DNA of 64,000 nucleotides from Lachnospiraceae bacterium (GCA_022769625.1 JALEJP010000061.1:36137-100136); one strand, 5' to 3'; positions 28,416-38,405 are shown, counted from the stretch's first letter. Numbers and translations: made by a program. The notes: generated by a model from the letters alone, not told the origin.

Positions 28416-29222
28416 ATGTTAAGAGATATTACATTAGGACAATATTATCCGGCTGATTCCGTGATACATAAGCTGGATCCCCGGGTGAAACTTTTTGGGA
28501 CAGTTGTGTTTATCATATCCCTGTTTCTGTTTCAGAGTTTTTCCGGCTACGTGGTGGCAACTCTGTTTCTGGCTGTTGTCATCCGGATTTCGAAGGTACC
28601 TTTTTCTTTTATGGTAAAAGGTCTGAAGGGGATTTTTCTGCTTTTGATGATCACAGTGGTGTTCAATCTGTTCCTGACACCCGGAACTACGGCATTTACC
28701 ATCTGGAAGCTGAAGGTTACCTGGGAGGGAATCCGTCAGGCGGCATTTATGGCAGTGCGTCTGGCCTATCTGATTATCGGATCCTCTGTGTTGACTTTGA
28801 CGACCACACCGAACAACCTGACGGATGGTCTGGAAAAGGCACTTTCCCCCTTAAACAGGATACACGTTCCGGTTCACGAGGTATCCATGATGATGTCCAT
28901 AGCACTGCGATTCATTCCCATTCTTCTGGAAGAAACCGATAAGATCATGAAGGCGCAGATGGCACGTTGTGCGGACTTTGAGTCCGGCGGACTGATCCGG
29001 AAGGCAAAAAGTCTGGTTCCGCTGTTGGTTCCTCTGTTTATTTCCGCCTTTCGCAGGGCCAATGACCTGGCCATGGCGATGGAAGCCAGAGGCTATCGCG
29101 GAGGAGAAGGGCGCACAAAGATGAAGCCGCTGGTTTATCAGAGGCGGGATTATGTGGCCTATCTGGTTTTTGCCGTTTATCTGGTATGTATTTTTACAGT
29201 GGGAAGGCTGGTAAAATTTTAG
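28416..29222 (+). CDS. ecfT: ECF transporter transmembrane subunit, EcfT
   Basis: 268 residues with several membrane helices and the coupling-helix motifs ARCADFESGG and AMEARGYRGGEGRT, the Ala-Arg-Gly signatures that touch the EcfA subunits. It begins LGQYYPADSVIHKLDPRVKL, as usual. It completes the general energising module, and the order ecfA1-ecfA2-ecfT-truA is common in Firmicutes. Confidence 0.93.
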   Translation: MLRDITLGQYYPADSVIHKLDPRVKLFGTVVFIISLFLFQSFSGYVVATLFLAVVIRISKVPFSFMVKGLKGIFLLLMITVVFNLFLTPGTTAFTIWKLKVTWEGIRQAAFMAVRLAYLIIGSSVLTLTTTPNNLTDGLEKALSPLNRIHVPVHEVSMMMSIALRFIPILLEETDKIMKAQMARCADFESGGLIRKAKSLVPLLVPLFISAFRRANDLAMAMEARGYRGGEGRTKMKPLVYQRRDYVAYLVFAVYLVCIFTVGRLVKF

Positions 29223-29236
29223 GTGAGGAAAGAAAG

Positions 29237-29267
29237 GACATTGCAGGAAGCTGCAGTGTCTTTTTTT
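29237..29267 (+). terminator. Terminator of the ecf operon
   Basis: Stem GACATTGCAG/CTGCAGTGTC with loop GAAG and seven T's, 14 bases after the ecfT stop. truA is therefore likely to have its own promoter. Confidence 0.85.
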
Positions 29268-29358
29268 GCTCCATGGCAGATCAGGTGAGTTATTATAGAA
29301 AAAACAGGATTGCTGTGGTAAACTGTTACTTATATCAATCATAAGAGAGGGTTGTCTG

Positions 29359-30105
29359 ATGAAACGAGTAAAGCTGATTGTGGCATACGACGGAACCAAT
29401 TATAATGGCTGGCAGGTACAGCCGAATGGCATTACGATAGAAGGGGAACTGAATCATCATTTGTCTGAGCTTCTGAAGGAGGACATTCATGTGACAGGGG
29501 CAAGCCGCACCGATGCGGGCGTCCATGCACTGGGAAATGTGGCGGTTTTTGATACCAACGCACGCATGCCGGCAGAGAAGATTTCCTATGCGATGAATAC
29601 CAGACTGCCGGCAGATATACGGATTCAGGATTCCTGTGAAGTTTCTCCCGATTTTCATCCACGTTTCCAAAAAACCACAAAAACATATGAATATCGCATT
29701 CTGAACCGCAAATTTCCGGATCCTACAAAAAGATTGTATTCTTTTTTCTACTATTATCCATTAGATGTAGTGAAAATGCAGCAGGCATCGTTATATCTGG
29801 TAGGAGAACATGATTTCCAAAGTTTCTGTACGGCAAAACCCGGTGTGGACAATACCGTGCGGACGATTTATTCTCTGGAGGTGATGAAGGAAGAAGATAT
29901 CATTACGATTCGTGTCAGTGGAAATGGTTTCCTTTACAACATGGTCCGGATTATTGCAGGTACTTTGATTCGCGTTGGGGGCGGATCAATCCGGCCGGAG
30001 CAGGTAAAGGAGATTCTGGAGGCGAAAAACCGGGAGCTTGCAGGGGAGACGGCAAGACCGGAGGGACTGACACTGGTTCAGATTTCCTATGATGAGGGGA
30101 CATGA
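29359..30105 (+). CDS. truA: tRNA pseudouridine synthase A
   Basis: 248 residues with GASRTDAGVHALGN, whose Asp is the catalytic residue, and GNGFLYNMVRIIAGTL near the end. It modifies U38-U40 in the anticodon arm of tRNAs. GAGAGGG precedes the ATG. Confidence 0.94.
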   Translation: MKRVKLIVAYDGTNYNGWQVQPNGITIEGELNHHLSELLKEDIHVTGASRTDAGVHALGNVAVFDTNARMPAEKISYAMNTRLPADIRIQDSCEVSPDFHPRFQKTTKTYEYRILNRKFPDPTKRLYSFFYYYPLDVVKMQQASLYLVGEHDFQSFCTAKPGVDNTVRTIYSLEVMKEEDIITIRVSGNGFLYNMVRIIAGTLIRVGGGSIRPEQVKEILEAKNRELAGETARPEGLTLVQISYDEGT

Positions 30106-30138
30106 TAATAGATTACCTGCACAGTGGAGGTGGATGAT

Positions 30139-32145
30139 ATGAAGAGAAGGAAAAATTTACTGGCCGTTTTGCTGGCAGCTGCTCTGATGGCTACCGCGGT
30201 GCCTGGCAGTGTTCTGGCTGCACAGACGTCCGTGCCAAAGACACAGACAGCCTCCCAGGCAAAAGAGACGGAAGCGAAAGAGGAAGAGACGGAGTCCACA
30301 GAGAAGATCAGGGTTACAAAGCTGACGGCTCCGGAAATGGAGAAAACAAAGTATAAAAAAGGCACAAAGAAAAAAGATATGGATCTGCCTGAGAAACTCA
30401 CCGGTAAAGGCTACAAAACCGAAGATGGTGATAAAAAAACGGAGGACATCAAGATCAAAGGAATCACCTGGAAAACGGATTACACGGAGGATTCCAAGGC
30501 GGGGAAATACACATTTACTGCACAGCTGCCAAAGAGATATGAGCTTGCAAAGGATGTCAGCCTTCCAAAGATAACCATTGAGATCACAGACGGCAGTGAG
30601 GAAACAGAAGCGAAAACTGTGCCGAAGGAAACGGAAGCAAAGGAGCCGGAAAAGAAGGCTGAGCCGAAGACAGCGGAGACAAAGGAACCGGAAAAGAAAG
30701 TTGAGCCGAAAGCGGCAGAAGCAAAAGAACCGGAAAAGAAGGCTGAAACGAAAGCGACAGAAGCAAAAGAACCGGAAAAGAAAGCTGAAACGAAAGCGAC
30801 AGAAGTAAAAAAACTGGAAGAGAAAGCCGAAACGAAAGCGACAGAAGCAAAAGAACCGGAGGAGATAGCCGAAACAAAGATAACAGAGGCACAGGAAACG
30901 GAAAAGAAGCCGGAACCAAAAGTTTTGGAGGAAAAGGCACCTGAGACGAAAAAGAAAGCTGAAATCCGGACACCGGAGGGAAAGGAAGAGGAGGAAAAGA
31001 AAGAGGTTTCCGCACCGGAATCCGATCTTTCCGAACTGAAGATCACTGCGTTTGAGCTGAAGGACGCAAAGATTACGGTGGATGAGGAAAAACAGACCAT
31101 CACCATTCTGATGCAGAAGGCAGATACAGATCTGAAAAAACTGGCACCGAAGGTAACCGTTTCGGAAGGTGTAACCGTTGAGCCGGAAAGTGAAAAAGAG
31201 GTTGATTTTTCACAGTCTGCCGAAACACCTGTCATTTATAAGCTGACAAAGGCAGCGGACGGCAGCACGCGGGAATACAAAGTGACAGCAAGCATCTGTA
31301 AGCATGACTGGACACCGGCTTCCTGTACCACAGCGGCCGTATGTAAGCTGTGTCAGGCAGAAGGTGAAAAAGCACTTGGCCACAGTTTTACCGAGGCTAC
31401 CTGTACGGAACCAAAGACCTGCAGCCGATGTCATATCACAGAAGGCAGTGCACTTGGCCATGACTGGACGAAAGCAACCTGCGCAGTGAAGAGCACCTGT
31501 ACCAGATGTAAGCTGACACAGGGAGAGCTTGCGAAGCACAGCTGGAGTGAGTGGAAGGTGACGACAAAGGCCACACATGAGAAAAAGGGCAAAAAGGAAC
31601 GTCTCTGTAAGGTGTGCGGGAAAGAAGAATCCAAAACACTGCCAAAGAAGAACTGGATCGGCGAGGCAGACAAGAATAAGATTACAGGTGTGGATGGCAC
31701 CACCAGCTATGCTACCGGTGCCAACATTACCTTTAAGGCAGTGGGTGACCGGATGGACAACAAGAAACCGATCGAAGGAGATGTCCGTTATAAACCGGTG
31801 TCATGGATCTGCGGAACCGGAAAAGGTGATCTGAGCGGCGACAACAGCTACAGCAAGACCATTCAGTTTACGACAGCCGGTGACTATACGCTGCGAGTGA
31901 CCTACGAACGTCAGGCATATAAGAACGGGAAATGGGTAAAGAAGGGAGAAGAGGATGTACAGTCTGTCACATTGAAAATAACCGGTAAGACCATTACCAC
32001 AAACAGCAATACCAATGTGAAAACGGCAGCGGCAACCGGGGATAATTCCCCGATCCGTATTCTGGTGATCGTTCTTCTGATATCCCTGGTTCTCATAATC
32101 TGGATGGCAGTATGGAACGTACGCCGAAAGAGAAACAGAAAATAG
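30139..32145 (+). CDS. Secreted repeat-rich surface protein with C-terminal membrane anchor
   Basis: 668 residues. A signal peptide (to about VLAAQ) precedes an Ig-like segment at 45-150 and seven 14-residue E/K/P/A repeats of the form EAKEPEKKAETKAT (about 160-260). A beta domain resembling DUF5018 follows (SELKITAFELKDAKITV..., about 295-385), then a Cys/His-rich region with three or four HDWTxAxC...CxxC units. After another beta domain come a GDNSPI motif and a final TM helix with a basic tail. There is no LPxTG. The start at 30139 has GGAGG upstream. Function is unknown; a wall-spanning stalk with binding domains is likely. Confidence 0.7.
   Translation: MKRRKNLLAVLLAAALMATAVPGSVLAAQTSVPKTQTASQAKETEAKEEETESTEKIRVTKLTAPEMEKTKYKKGTKKKDMDLPEKLTGKGYKTEDGDKKTEDIKIKGITWKTDYTEDSKAGKYTFTAQLPKRYELAKDVSLPKITIEITDGSEETEAKTVPKETEAKEPEKKAEPKTAETKEPEKKVEPKAAEAKEPEKKAETKATEAKEPEKKAETKATEVKKLEEKAETKATEAKEPEEIAETKITEAQETEKKPEPKVLEEKAPETKKKAEIRTPEGKEEEEKKEVSAPESDLSELKITAFELKDAKITVDEEKQTITILMQKADTDLKKLAPKVTVSEGVTVEPESEKEVDFSQSAETPVIYKLTKAADGSTREYKVTASICKHDWTPASCTTAAVCKLCQAEGEKALGHSFTEATCTEPKTCSRCHITEGSALGHDWTKATCAVKSTCTRCKLTQGELAKHSWSEWKVTTKATHEKKGKKERLCKVCGKEESKTLPKKNWIGEADKNKITGVDGTTSYATGANITFKAVGDRMDNKKPIEGDVRYKPVSWICGTGKGDLSGDNSYSKTIQFTTAGDYTLRVTYERQAYKNGKWVKKGEEDVQSVTLKITGKTITTNSNTNVKTAAATGDNSPIRILVIVLLISLVLIIWMAVWNVRRKRNRK
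30600..30905 (+). repeat. 42-bp tandem repeats coding for a 14-residue E/K/P/A unit
   Basis: About seven diverged copies in frame within the surface protein. The third and fourth copies are almost identical (EAKEPEKKAETKAT), which suggests recent duplication or slippage. Confidence 0.8.
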
Positions 32146-32150
32146 ATAAC

Positions 32151-32185
32151 AAAAAAGTGCGGCATGACCTTTCGGTCGTGCCGCA
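32151..32185 (-). terminator. Terminator of the DUF1292 gene
   Basis: Stem TGCGGCATGACC/GGTCGTGCCGCA with loop TTTC. A run of six A's to its left reads as U's on the minus strand. It sits in the 58-base gap of two converging genes and may also stop plus-strand transcripts. Confidence 0.8.
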
Positions 32186-32203
32186 TGTACGTTACCATCC
32201 GGA

Positions 32204-32551
32204 TCAGTTTGCTTCGCCTTCCATTTCTTCAAACTCAGCATTGTCTAAAAACTCATCGAACGCATCTGCAACCATCTCATACTCATCATCATCTTCGATG
32301 TTGTCCAGAGTCGGATTGCCGTTTTCCTCTTTGAAACGGTACAGGTAAACTTCTCCGTCGTCGTTTACACCGTTTTCATCCAGAGGAAGCAGTGCGATAT
32401 ACTGATTATCGCCAGCCGGGAAAATTGTGAGAATGGCACATTCCAGAGTGGAACCGTCATCCAGTGACAGTGTGACTGTTGCTGGTCCGGATTCACAGTC
32501 AGAACCGCATGCGCCGCAGTCACCGCTGCATCCGTTTTCAAAATCGCTCAT
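32204..32551 (-). CDS. DUF1292 domain protein
   Basis: 115 residues. The body (TVTLSLDDGSTLECAILTIF..., YIALLPLDE..., EVYLYRFKEE) is the DUF1292 family, an uncharacterised Firmicutes protein often found near mutator/RNase genes. The N-terminus adds a cysteine cluster C8-x3-C12-x2-C15-x3-C19 that could hold a metal. The protein is strongly acidic at its end. Confidence 0.85.
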   Translation of the reverse strand: MSDFENGCSGDCGACGSDCESGPATVTLSLDDGSTLECAILTIFPAGDNQYIALLPLDENGVNDDGEVYLYRFKEENGNPTLDNIEDDDEYEMVADAFDEFLDNAEFEEMEGEAN

Positions 32552-32686
32552 TTGTATATACCTCGTTTCTTATTGTCCTGTCAGCCTGCCGGAAAAAGCA
32601 GACTGTTATTAACACTTTAACAGAGACAGAGAAGAATTGCAAGCAAAGATTTACAAATGACGTAGAACAATGTTATTATGATACCA

Positions 32687-32740
32687 GGGTCAAAAGGTCA
32701 TGCTGTTCATACTTGCATGAAAAAGCATGACTTTTGACCC
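32687..32740. repeat. Dispersed palindromic repeat, copy 2
   Basis: GGGTCAAAAGGTCATGCTGTTCAT, broken here as a left arm, pairs with ATGAAAAAGCATGACTTTTGACCC on the right; each arm holds the 10-base ends GGGTCAAAAG and CTTTTGACCC. The core is the reverse complement of the copy at 7517-7571. It lies in the gap between the divergent DUF1292 and exoA genes. Confidence 0.75.
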
Positions 32741-32804
32741 CAACATCTTATTATTAATATACAGATGAAAAACTGTGGAATCTGTTACTACAAGGAGGGT
32801 ACTT

Positions 32805-33560
32805 ATGAAACTGATATCCTGGAATGTAAACGGGCTGCGTGCCTGTGTCCAGAAGGGTTTTCTGGACTTTTTTCATATGGCGGATGCCGATATTTTCTGT
32901 ATTCAGGAAAGCAAACTGCAGGAGGGACAGATCAGTCTTGAGCTTGCAGGCTATCACCAGTACTGGAATTATGCGGTGAAAAAAGGATATTCCGGTACTG
33001 CAATTTTTACCAGAAAAGAACCCATCTCCGTGATCTATGGGATGGGGATTGAGGAACACGATCAGGAAGGCCGCCTGATCACTCTGGAATTTGACCAGTT
33101 TTATCTGGTTACGGTTTACACACCGAATTCACAGAATGAGCTGGCCAGACTGGATTACCGCATGCGGTGGGAAGAAGATTTCCTGCATTATCTGAAGGAA
33201 CTGGAGAAAAGAAAACCCGTGGTATTCTGCGGTGACTTCAATGTGGCACATAAAGAGATCGACCTGAAAAACCCGAAAACAAACCGGAAAAATGCGGGAT
33301 TTACTGATGAGGAGAGAGAAAAGTTCTCAATCCTTCTGGACAGTGGATTTGTGGATACCTACCGTTATTTTTATCCGGATCAAGAGGGCGTCTACTCCTG
33401 GTGGTCCTATCGTTTTCAGGCAAGAAAAAAGAATGCTGGATGGAGAATTGACTATTTCTGCGTATCAGAGAGCTTAAAAGAGAAACTGAAGGATGCAAAG
33501 ATACACACGGAGATCCTGGGATCCGATCATTGTCCGGTGGAACTGGATATTGACCTGTAG
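32805..33560 (+). CDS. exoA: Exodeoxyribonuclease III
   Basis: 251 residues of the ExoIII/AP-endonuclease family: [23 protein letters not shown] (metal-binding Glu), [16 protein letters not shown], and [10 protein letters not shown] ... [11 protein letters not shown] with the catalytic Asp-His. It acts at abasic sites in base-excision repair. The ATG at 32805 follows AAGGAGGG. Confidence 0.95.
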   Translation: MKLISWNVNGLRACVQKGFLDFFHMADADIFCIQESKLQEGQISLELAGYHQYWNYAVKKGYSGTAIFTRKEPISVIYGMGIEEHDQEGRLITLEFDQFYLVTVYTPNSQNELARLDYRMRWEEDFLHYLKELEKRKPVVFCGDFNVAHKEIDLKNPKTNRKNAGFTDEEREKFSILLDSGFVDTYRYFYPDQEGVYSWWSYRFQARKKNAGWRIDYFCVSESLKEKLKDAKIHTEILGSDHCPVELDIDL

Positions 33561-33608
33561 ATAAATGGAAGAGAAGGGCAAGAAAGAACATGTATTGGGA
33601 GAGGAACT

Positions 33609-36600
33609 ATGAATAGAAAAATGAAAAAAACAGGAATGATTGCCGCCTTTTGTTTTGTATTGTCTGCGGCACCTGTTCTGAAGACGAAGGCAATGGATGA
33701 GATCTGGAGAAAACCGGCTTTGTCCGGTACCACCCAGACCTGGATTTATGAGGGGGAAATCTTTGATGAGAAAGAAAGCCGGAACCGGGTATTTGCAGAT
33801 GACCTGGAGGATGGTGATCTGACTTTTGAAATCCTGGAATCGACAGAGAAAGCAGCCATGCAGGATCCGGGGGATTATAAGGTTACTTATGAGGTCACGG
33901 ACCGTGATGGGAACCGGACGCAGATGGAGACACTGGTGAAAGTGATTTCCCGTGAGGATGATTCGGAAAAGACCATACAGCGGAAGCTTTATACCATAGC
34001 GGATGCCTGGTATCTGACTGATATTTCCTTTGACAGAGGGTACTACCATGACAGGCAGAGTCTGGGGATCTGGCTTCCGGCGCATGCCGCCCTGGAGATT
34101 CGTCTGGTAAATGCAGAGGAATTTGGCAGGAATCTTGAGATTGATTTTATGAATCAGGATTCTGCCACGGAGTCTTCCGCAGTTATTCCGGCAACCGGTG
34201 AATTTGTCACCGTACAGAATACTTTCATCCGGGATGGAGTGGAGGGAAGCAGGGACAGTGTTCCCTTTATCGAAACACCAAAAGGAACCTCCGTGTGCCC
34301 GATCATTGAGTTTAAATGGAATGACAGCCTTCAGGAAATTCCGTATTATCGCTATAAAGACGACCAGGATGCGTTTTTTGAAAAATGGAGGAGTACCGAA
34401 GCACCGTATGCCATTCTGGAAGGAAGCGCAGCTACTTTTCTGGCACCGAGAAAGGATATGGATGAGATTATCGGTGCTTCCTGTGCAACGAATCCGGCAT
34501 ACCGCTTTTCAAGCATTGATGAAATGCTGGAATGGTATGCAGCCTTTGTGGAGCAGTATGATGCCTATGCAGGACTGGACTTTTATGCAGAAGAACCATA
34601 TAACCAGAACATCCGTGCTAAATTTTTTATCAAGGCAAATGAGTCCGGGGCAGGGCAGGCTTATTATACACAGGATCACAGTGCCTATAACGGAGACAGC
34701 CTGAATCTCTATCTGAGTAAAAGCTGGCTTTCCCTCCATGAATTTGGCCATGGTTATGAGGGCAAGATTGCCCAGAGGGAACATCCCTTTGTGGAGACAA
34801 CCAACAACATTATGGGGTATTATTTTGAACCCACTTACCGTGCAGAGGACGATTTTGGATGGCTGCTTGGCAATTACTACGGTACGAAAGCAGAAAGAAT
34901 TGCCATGCTGGAACAGAAAGCCTTAAACAGACGAAAGGAGACGATGTCCTTTTCCGGGATCGTTGTCGGGGCTGGAAATTATGACGTGAGCCTGTATATG
35001 TTTACCAATATTCTGGATAAGCTTGGACCGCAGAAAACGGTGTCGGCCATGCATACGCTGTATCGAAGGAAGTATTATGAGACAAAAAAACAGTCTGCCT
35101 CGTCCGATGTGATTGTGGAAAGCTTCTCCAGATCCAGCGGGTATAATGTAATCCCTTATTTTGAGTCCTGGCATGTGATACCTTCGGACCGCATGGAGGA
35201 TCAGATGTATCAGAAGGATTATCCAATGCTGTACTATCTGAAGGAGCTGATCCCGGATCCGGCAAAGGCCGTTCAGGTACAGAAAAAACTGGGTCTTGAC
35301 GGAGTGTACAGTCTGGTGAGTACGGACGAACTGGCTGATACCGGGTATAAAAGCCGGGTGAAGCTGAAGATTCAGATTGATGCGTTTGAACAGATCAGGG
35401 GCAGAAATATCCGGATAAAAAACGGAACGAAAGTGGTAAAGACGATCACATTGACAGATCATACCGTTAATCTGGAACTCCCTGTTGGTATTTATGAGGT
35501 GGAGCTGCCTGCGCCCCGGACGCAGAACTATCAGTATGACAATGCTTACCTGATTGCCTCGGAAGGTCAGGTGGAAAAGGAGCTCTGCTATGAAGGAAAC
35601 GGGGGGAATCTGCTGGCAGATGATATCCAGATCAGACTTCTGGGAATGAGTGACCGCCTGATTGCCAGCATCGGATTCGATACTTCCAGGCAGAAGCTGA
35701 TCTGGAAATCGGAGAAAGTTACACCGCACTCTTATTTTGATGACATCTATGCCAGTGTGCGTATTCTGGATAAAGATGGACGGGAAATATTTGCCGACAG
35801 CTTTTATGGAACCAAAATGACGGAGGAGGCGTATCGTGAAATTGACTTTTCCGAAGGAGCCCGTATTGAAATTTTCCACAGAGAACCATGGATGCGTCTG
35901 CAGTTTTCAAGCAGTTATACCGGTGAGCAGATCTTGTCATACAGCTTCTCCGGTGAGGAGCAGAACAGCTCGTATGTGATGACAAGCCAGGGTATTATGA
36001 AGGAAAAATGGGATGAGGGCCAGAGACGAAAAGCCTATTTTGCTGCGCTGGAACAGTATTCGGATTTTGTGAAACAGCATGCCACAGAAACCATGCTGGC
36101 AGACCCGGAAAGCTTCCACAATGAAAAGCTTCTGCTTAAAATGTCATACCTGACACTGACGGAGGAAGAAAAAGAGGATTACAGGCAGAAGTGGGGATCG
36201 CTGATTGGAGAGGAACCGGAGATCCGTATATGTTATCGTGATATTCCATCCTATTTGTTGAATGGAAGTGCAGACAGCGAAAGCGGGGTGGGAACCGATG
36301 GACTGGCCGGTGCCGCAGTGGATGGAGATATCAGTACTTACTGGCACAGCAACTATGGAAATGGCGTACGGCCGGATATTCCCGGGAACCGGAATAACAG
36401 CTATACGATTTTACTTCCGGAAGCGATGAATGTCGGGAAGCTTGCATACATACCGAGACAAAGTGGGACAAACGGTCGGATTCTTGGCTTTGAGCTGTAC
36501 TACAGCACGACAGCGGAAGGGGAGAATTTTGAAAAGCTTTCGGTGAAGAATGACAGCTGGAGTGATGATTACCGCATAAAAGAGGTGGAGTTTGACGCAC

Positions 36601-37997
36601 CCATGGCGAGAAGGCTCCGGATCCGTGCCATGGCCACAGCAGGAAACCCGGCGGATACGTTTATTTCTGCGGCAGAGTTTTATCTGTATGAAAGGTACGA
36701 AGTAAACACGGACGTTCAAAAGGTATTTCTGGATCAACTGCACCGGGAATATGATCAGACAGAAAAAATGATCCCGAAAAAGAACCGGAACGGACGCGGC
36801 GGACAGATTCTGCTGCAGACGGGCGGCAGAGACCGGGCATATACCAGAGGAATCGGTCTTCTCGGTGACACATCGGTGACTTATGACCTGAGAGGAAAGC
36901 ATTTCGAAGCATTTTCTGCTGTGATTGGAGTAGAGAAAACGGAAGCAGCAGGAAAGGAGGCTCAGCTTCAGATCTATGGTGACGGAGCGTTGTTGTTTGA
37001 GAGCGGTTGTCTGGACAGCCACAGTGATGCCGAACCGGTTTATCTTCCGATCAAAGATGTGGAAAAGCTGCAGTTTACTGTGACAGGGACCGACGGAGAT
37101 ACGGCAGTCACCATTGCAGACGGCAGATTTTATCCTGCACAGAGCCACACCGATTTTGACCTGAAGGTCGGCGAAAAAATCCGCATAGTAGATAGCAGCG
37201 GCAGTACCTCCGATGACGGGACAATGTATTTTGAGACGGAAAATGAACAGGTTGCAGCAGTGGATGAATACGGGAATGTGACCGGTATCGGGGCCGGAGT
37301 CACCGTAATCCGAAGTAAAGGGGTAAGCGGTCTGGTGGAATATACGATACGCGTATCCGATGTGCCGGTTTCACAGCTGGTGCTTGACAAGACAGAGTTG
37401 AACCTGAAAAAGGGTGAGAGTGCGGTACTTTTCGCATCTGTCATGCCGGAGTTTGCCACGGATCAATCGGTGACATGGAAGAGTAACAATGAAGCAGCGG
37501 TCGTTGTAGATCAGGCAGGAAAGGTGACGGCAGTATCGGCAGGTAATGCAGTGATCACGGTATATTCTGCAGATGGCATGGAAGCAGGCACTGTAAAAGC
37601 CTCCTGTATCGTTACCGTAACAGAACCTTCTGAAAACAATCCCCTTCCGGATCCGCCAGGCCAGCCGGAGGAACCGGAAAAACCGACCAAACCGGTTATC
37701 ACAGAGGTGAAAAAGCCTGCGGCGGTGAAAGGGCTGAGCGTGAAGCTGAAAAAACGGCAGGCAGCACTGACCTGGAAAAAGACAGCACGGGCAGAAGGAT
37801 ATGAAATCTGGATGCGCACAGGGAACGGGAAGTATAAAAAGATAAAAACTGTGAGTGCAAAGACGAGAACGATCAAGACGAAACGTCTGAAGGCGAAAAA
37901 GAAATATACCTTTCGCGTGCGGGCATATCGGAAAGATGCGGCGGGGAAGAAGGTGTATGGAGAGTATTCGGGGACGAAGAAGGTCCTGGTGAAATAG
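33609..37997 (+). CDS. Secreted M60-type zinc metalloprotease with carbohydrate-binding modules
   Basis: 1,462 residues. A signal peptide (to about KTKA) precedes an Ig-like domain (about 40-115) and an M60/enhancin-like catalytic region (about 120-520) with HEFGH at 377-381 and a third ligand Glu396 in VETTNNI, which fits HExxH-x(8-24)-E. Then come an F5/8 type C (CBM32) domain (about 870-1025), an NPCBM-like domain (about 1033-1178), two Big_2 domains (about 1184-1250 and 1255-1339), a Pro-rich linker and FN3 (1372-1462). There is no wall-sorting signal. M60 proteases cut mucins and other O-glycoproteins, so a host-mucus role is likely. Confidence 0.87.
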   Translation: MNRKMKKTGMIAAFCFVLSAAPVLKTKAMDEIWRKPALSGTTQTWIYEGEIFDEKESRNRVFADDLEDGDLTFEILESTEKAAMQDPGDYKVTYEVTDRDGNRTQMETLVKVISREDDSEKTIQRKLYTIADAWYLTDISFDRGYYHDRQSLGIWLPAHAALEIRLVNAEEFGRNLEIDFMNQDSATESSAVIPATGEFVTVQNTFIRDGVEGSRDSVPFIETPKGTSVCPIIEFKWNDSLQEIPYYRYKDDQDAFFEKWRSTEAPYAILEGSAATFLAPRKDMDEIIGASCATNPAYRFSSIDEMLEWYAAFVEQYDAYAGLDFYAEEPYNQNIRAKFFIKANESGAGQAYYTQDHSAYNGDSLNLYLSKSWLSLHEFGHGYEGKIAQREHPFVETTNNIMGYYFEPTYRAEDDFGWLLGNYYGTKAERIAMLEQKALNRRKETMSFSGIVVGAGNYDVSLYMFTNILDKLGPQKTVSAMHTLYRRKYYETKKQSASSDVIVESFSRSSGYNVIPYFESWHVIPSDRMEDQMYQKDYPMLYYLKELIPDPAKAVQVQKKLGLDGVYSLVSTDELADTGYKSRVKLKIQIDAFEQIRGRNIRIKNGTKVVKTITLTDHTVNLELPVGIYEVELPAPRTQNYQYDNAYLIASEGQVEKELCYEGNGGNLLADDIQIRLLGMSDRLIASIGFDTSRQKLIWKSEKVTPHSYFDDIYASVRILDKDGREIFADSFYGTKMTEEAYREIDFSEGARIEIFHREPWMRLQFSSSYTGEQILSYSFSGEEQNSSYVMTSQGIMKEKWDEGQRRKAYFAALEQYSDFVKQHATETMLADPESFHNEKLLLKMSYLTLTEEEKEDYRQKWGSLIGEEPEIRICYRDIPSYLLNGSADSESGVGTDGLAGAAVDGDISTYWHSNYGNGVRPDIPGNRNNSYTILLPEAMNVGKLAYIPRQSGTNGRILGFELYYSTTAEGENFEKLSVKNDSWSDDYRIKEVEFDAPMARRLRIRAMATAGNPADTFISAAEFYLYERYEVNTDVQKVFLDQLHREYDQTEKMIPKKNRNGRGGQILLQTGGRDRAYTRGIGLLGDTSVTYDLRGKHFEAFSAVIGVEKTEAAGKEAQLQIYGDGALLFESGCLDSHSDAEPVYLPIKDVEKLQFTVTGTDGDTAVTIADGRFYPAQSHTDFDLKVGEKIRIVDSSGSTSDDGTMYFETENEQVAAVDEYGNVTGIGAGVTVIRSKGVSGLVEYTIRVSDVPVSQLVLDKTELNLKKGESAVLFASVMPEFATDQSVTWKSNNEAAVVVDQAGKVTAVSAGNAVITVYSADGMEAGTVKASCIVTVTEPSENNPLPDPPGQPEEPEKPTKPVITEVKKPAAVKGLSVKLKKRQAALTWKKTARAEGYEIWMRTGNGKYKKIKTVSAKTRTIKTKRLKAKKKYTFRVRAYRKDAAGKKVYGEYSGTKKVLVK

Positions 37998-38001
37998 TAT
38001 G

Positions 38002-38047
38002 GGAGCCAGAATGGATATACTTGAACAGTTATCTATTCTGGCTCTTT
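38002..38047 (+). terminator. Terminator of the M60 protease gene
   Basis: Arms GAGCCAGAAT/ATTCTGGCTC are followed by TTTTTT, a few bases after the stop. Confidence 0.85.
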
Positions 38048-38053
38048 TTTGCC

Positions 38054-38389
38054 TCAAATAGATTTATATTTTATGATCTGCTGCAATATCTCTAAAATAA
38101 GCTGCTGCTCTTTTAAAGATTGGGTGACGATAAGCGAATAGCATTGATTGGCAATCACTTCGGCTTTATCGATAGGAATAATCTTAGAAAAGAGTTCATC
38201 CAGGGGATAATCCAAAGCAACGCATAGTTTTGTTATACTGTCAATCGTAGCATTTTTCTCGCCACGCTCCAGTTGTCCGATATACGTAGGATGAAATCCG
38301 GCTTTTTCTGCAAGTTGTTCCTGACTGTATTTTAATTTAAGTCTCCGGGAACGCAAACGTTCTCCGATTATCTTCGAAATCTCACTCAT
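38054..38389 (-). CDS. XRE-family transcriptional regulator
   Basis: 111 residues. A helix-turn-helix of the XRE/Cro type covers residues 6-65 (RLRSRRLKLKYSQEQLAEKA, GFHPTYIGQLERGEKNATI). The C-terminal part is about 45 residues, helical, with a single Cys, and could dimerise or sense. It is transcribed away from the tubulin-like island, and the shared 210-base AT-rich gap holds the island's promoter. It is therefore the obvious candidate regulator (inference). Confidence 0.85.
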   Translation of the reverse strand: MSEISKIIGERLRSRRLKLKYSQEQLAEKAGFHPTYIGQLERGEKNATIDSITKLCVALDYPLDELFSKIIPIDKAEVIANQCYSLIVTQSLKEQQLILEILQQIIKYKSI

Positions 38390-38405
38390 GAATAGTCCTC
38401 ATTTA

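Noticed and set aside
30600..30905. Regular repeats resembling a CRISPR-like array
   Set aside because: The units are in frame, lack unique spacers and encode an E/K/P/A protein repeat. No cas genes are present.
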